Below, piece after piece: positions 32,327 to 32,657 of a stretch of DNA of 32,657 nt. Origin of the DNA: Clostridiales bacterium (GTDB taxonomy: Bacteria > Bacillota > Clostridia > Oscillospirales > Acutalibacteraceae); contig JAAWCO010000079.1 of the NCBI GenBank assembly GCA_022793315.1, positions 1 to 32,657 of the forward strand, in the 5' to 3' direction. Below the pieces are notes generated by a model. The model searched no databases. It was not told the DNA's origin and saw only the letters and a list, made by a program, of their open reading frames with translations. Both the position numbers and the translations under genes were made by a program. Each line of letters begins with the position of its first letter. Positions within the stretch are counted from its first letter, which is position 1.

Positions 32327-32579
32327 CCCATTTCCCCAACTTCATGGTACAATGACCACGGCCCAACGCATCTGCTCACGTAACGCCCGGTGGCCGTGGC
32401 CCTGAAAATGCCTGCCGGCATTTTCCCCACGTTTATGGTACAATGCAGGAAATCAAAGATTTCCTGCCGAAGCATTCCCTGTCGGGCGGAGCGCCCTCCT
32501 GCGGCAGAGCCGCAACGGGAATTCTTCTGGGGGAGGGTGCTTATCTTCAGGTACCATACAGGAAACCGAAGATTTCCTG
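32327..32579. repeat. Cluster of dyads linked to a repeated ATGGTACAATG motif
   Basis: CATTTCCCCAACTTCATGGTACAATG (about 32329-32354) recurs as CATTTTCCCCACGTTTATGGTACAATG (about 32419-32445). GGTACAATGCAGGAAATCAAAG… (32437-32466) recurs with 26 of 30 identical bases at 32550-32579. Dyads include GAAAATGCC/GGCATTTTC (32404-32425), CAGGAAATC/GATTTCCTG (32446-32466), GGGCG/CGCCC (32484-32496) and TGCGGC/GCCGCA (32500-32514). The last two are enclosed by ATTCCC/GGGAAT (32474-32522), giving a three-way-junction shape. Confidence 0.65.
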
Positions 32580-32657
32580 TGTCAATTATTTTACCTTTTG
32601 CGGCCCGGGGCCAGGAGCTTTCCCTGACGGGAAATCTCCCCCTCCGGCAGGGCGACC

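Larger units (their letters stand above)
32140..32657. other. Gene-free right end with terminator and palindrome cluster
   Basis: No supported ORF up to the window edge. The first part holds an 8-bp hairpin (32267-32286) and a terminator. From about 32325 on, short perfect palindromes and direct repeats follow one another closely, so this is probably a repetitive intergenic element or a multi-stem RNA, cut off by the window end. Confidence 0.6.

Overview
The window looks like a chromosomal segment of a Gram-positive, spore-forming-lineage Bacillota, most likely a gut-type Clostridia (Oscillospirales/Lachnospirales-like). This is inferred from strong AGGAGG ribosome sites, several TTG/GTG starts, TTGaca-N17-TATAAT promoters, lipoprotein signal peptides, solute-binding-protein ABC importers without their own ATPase, and a protein with a Spo0A-type DNA-binding domain. 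No rRNA, tRNA, CRISPR array, transposase or phage gene was seen.

Layout. (1) 1-1186: 3' part of an ABC sugar-binding protein whose 5' end lies outside the window. (2) 1187-2544: about 1.36 kb without a convincing gene. It holds a near-perfect sigma-A promoter (1950-1978), followed by an unusually long leader with two operator-like palindromes. (3) 2545-14587: a tightly packed eight-gene operon: a 942-aa solute-binding protein with two carbohydrate-binding-like repeats, a MalF/MalG permease pair, a beta-propeller/YIP1 membrane protein, a DUF5696-type secreted protein, a second MalF/MalG pair and a membrane-anchored surface protein. It ends at a strong terminator nested inside a second inverted repeat. 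(4) 14787-17700: two tandem, closely related FAD-dependent oxidoreductases, each preceded by the same small hairpin. (5) 17869-25104: three tandem paralogues of a GH26-like (clan GH-A) glycosidase and a 615-aa lipoprotein of unknown function. Paralogues 1 and 2 are lipoproteins; paralogue 3 lacks any export signal. A strong terminator follows. (6) 25229-28308: a cytoplasmic GH20 hexosaminidase resembling streptococcal GH20C, then the housekeeping-type genes YaiI/UPF0178 and a YgjP/SprT-like metallopeptidase. (7) 28701-30506: two related XRE repressors on the minus strand, and a divergent protein with a Spo0A-C-like domain but no receiver domain. (8) 30639-31523: an AraC-type regulator on the minus strand. 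(9) 31720-32139: a SMI1/KNR4 (SUKH) protein. (10) 32140-32657: a terminator and a cluster of short palindromes and direct repeats without a gene.

Working model (inference). Regions 2-6 together look like a glycan acquisition locus. Lipid-anchored GH26-like enzymes and carbohydrate-binding surface proteins would process and hold a glycan. The two permease pairs would import oligosaccharides, presumably energised by an MsmX-like shared ATPase encoded elsewhere. Cytoplasmic enzymes (third GH26-like paralogue, GH20, FAD oxidoreductases) would finish the breakdown. GH20 suggests that HexNAc residues occur in the substrate. The YIP1 protein, the DUF5696 protein, the 331-aa surface protein and the 615-aa lipoprotein have no role I can assign, and together they are the best candidates for an undescribed part of this system.
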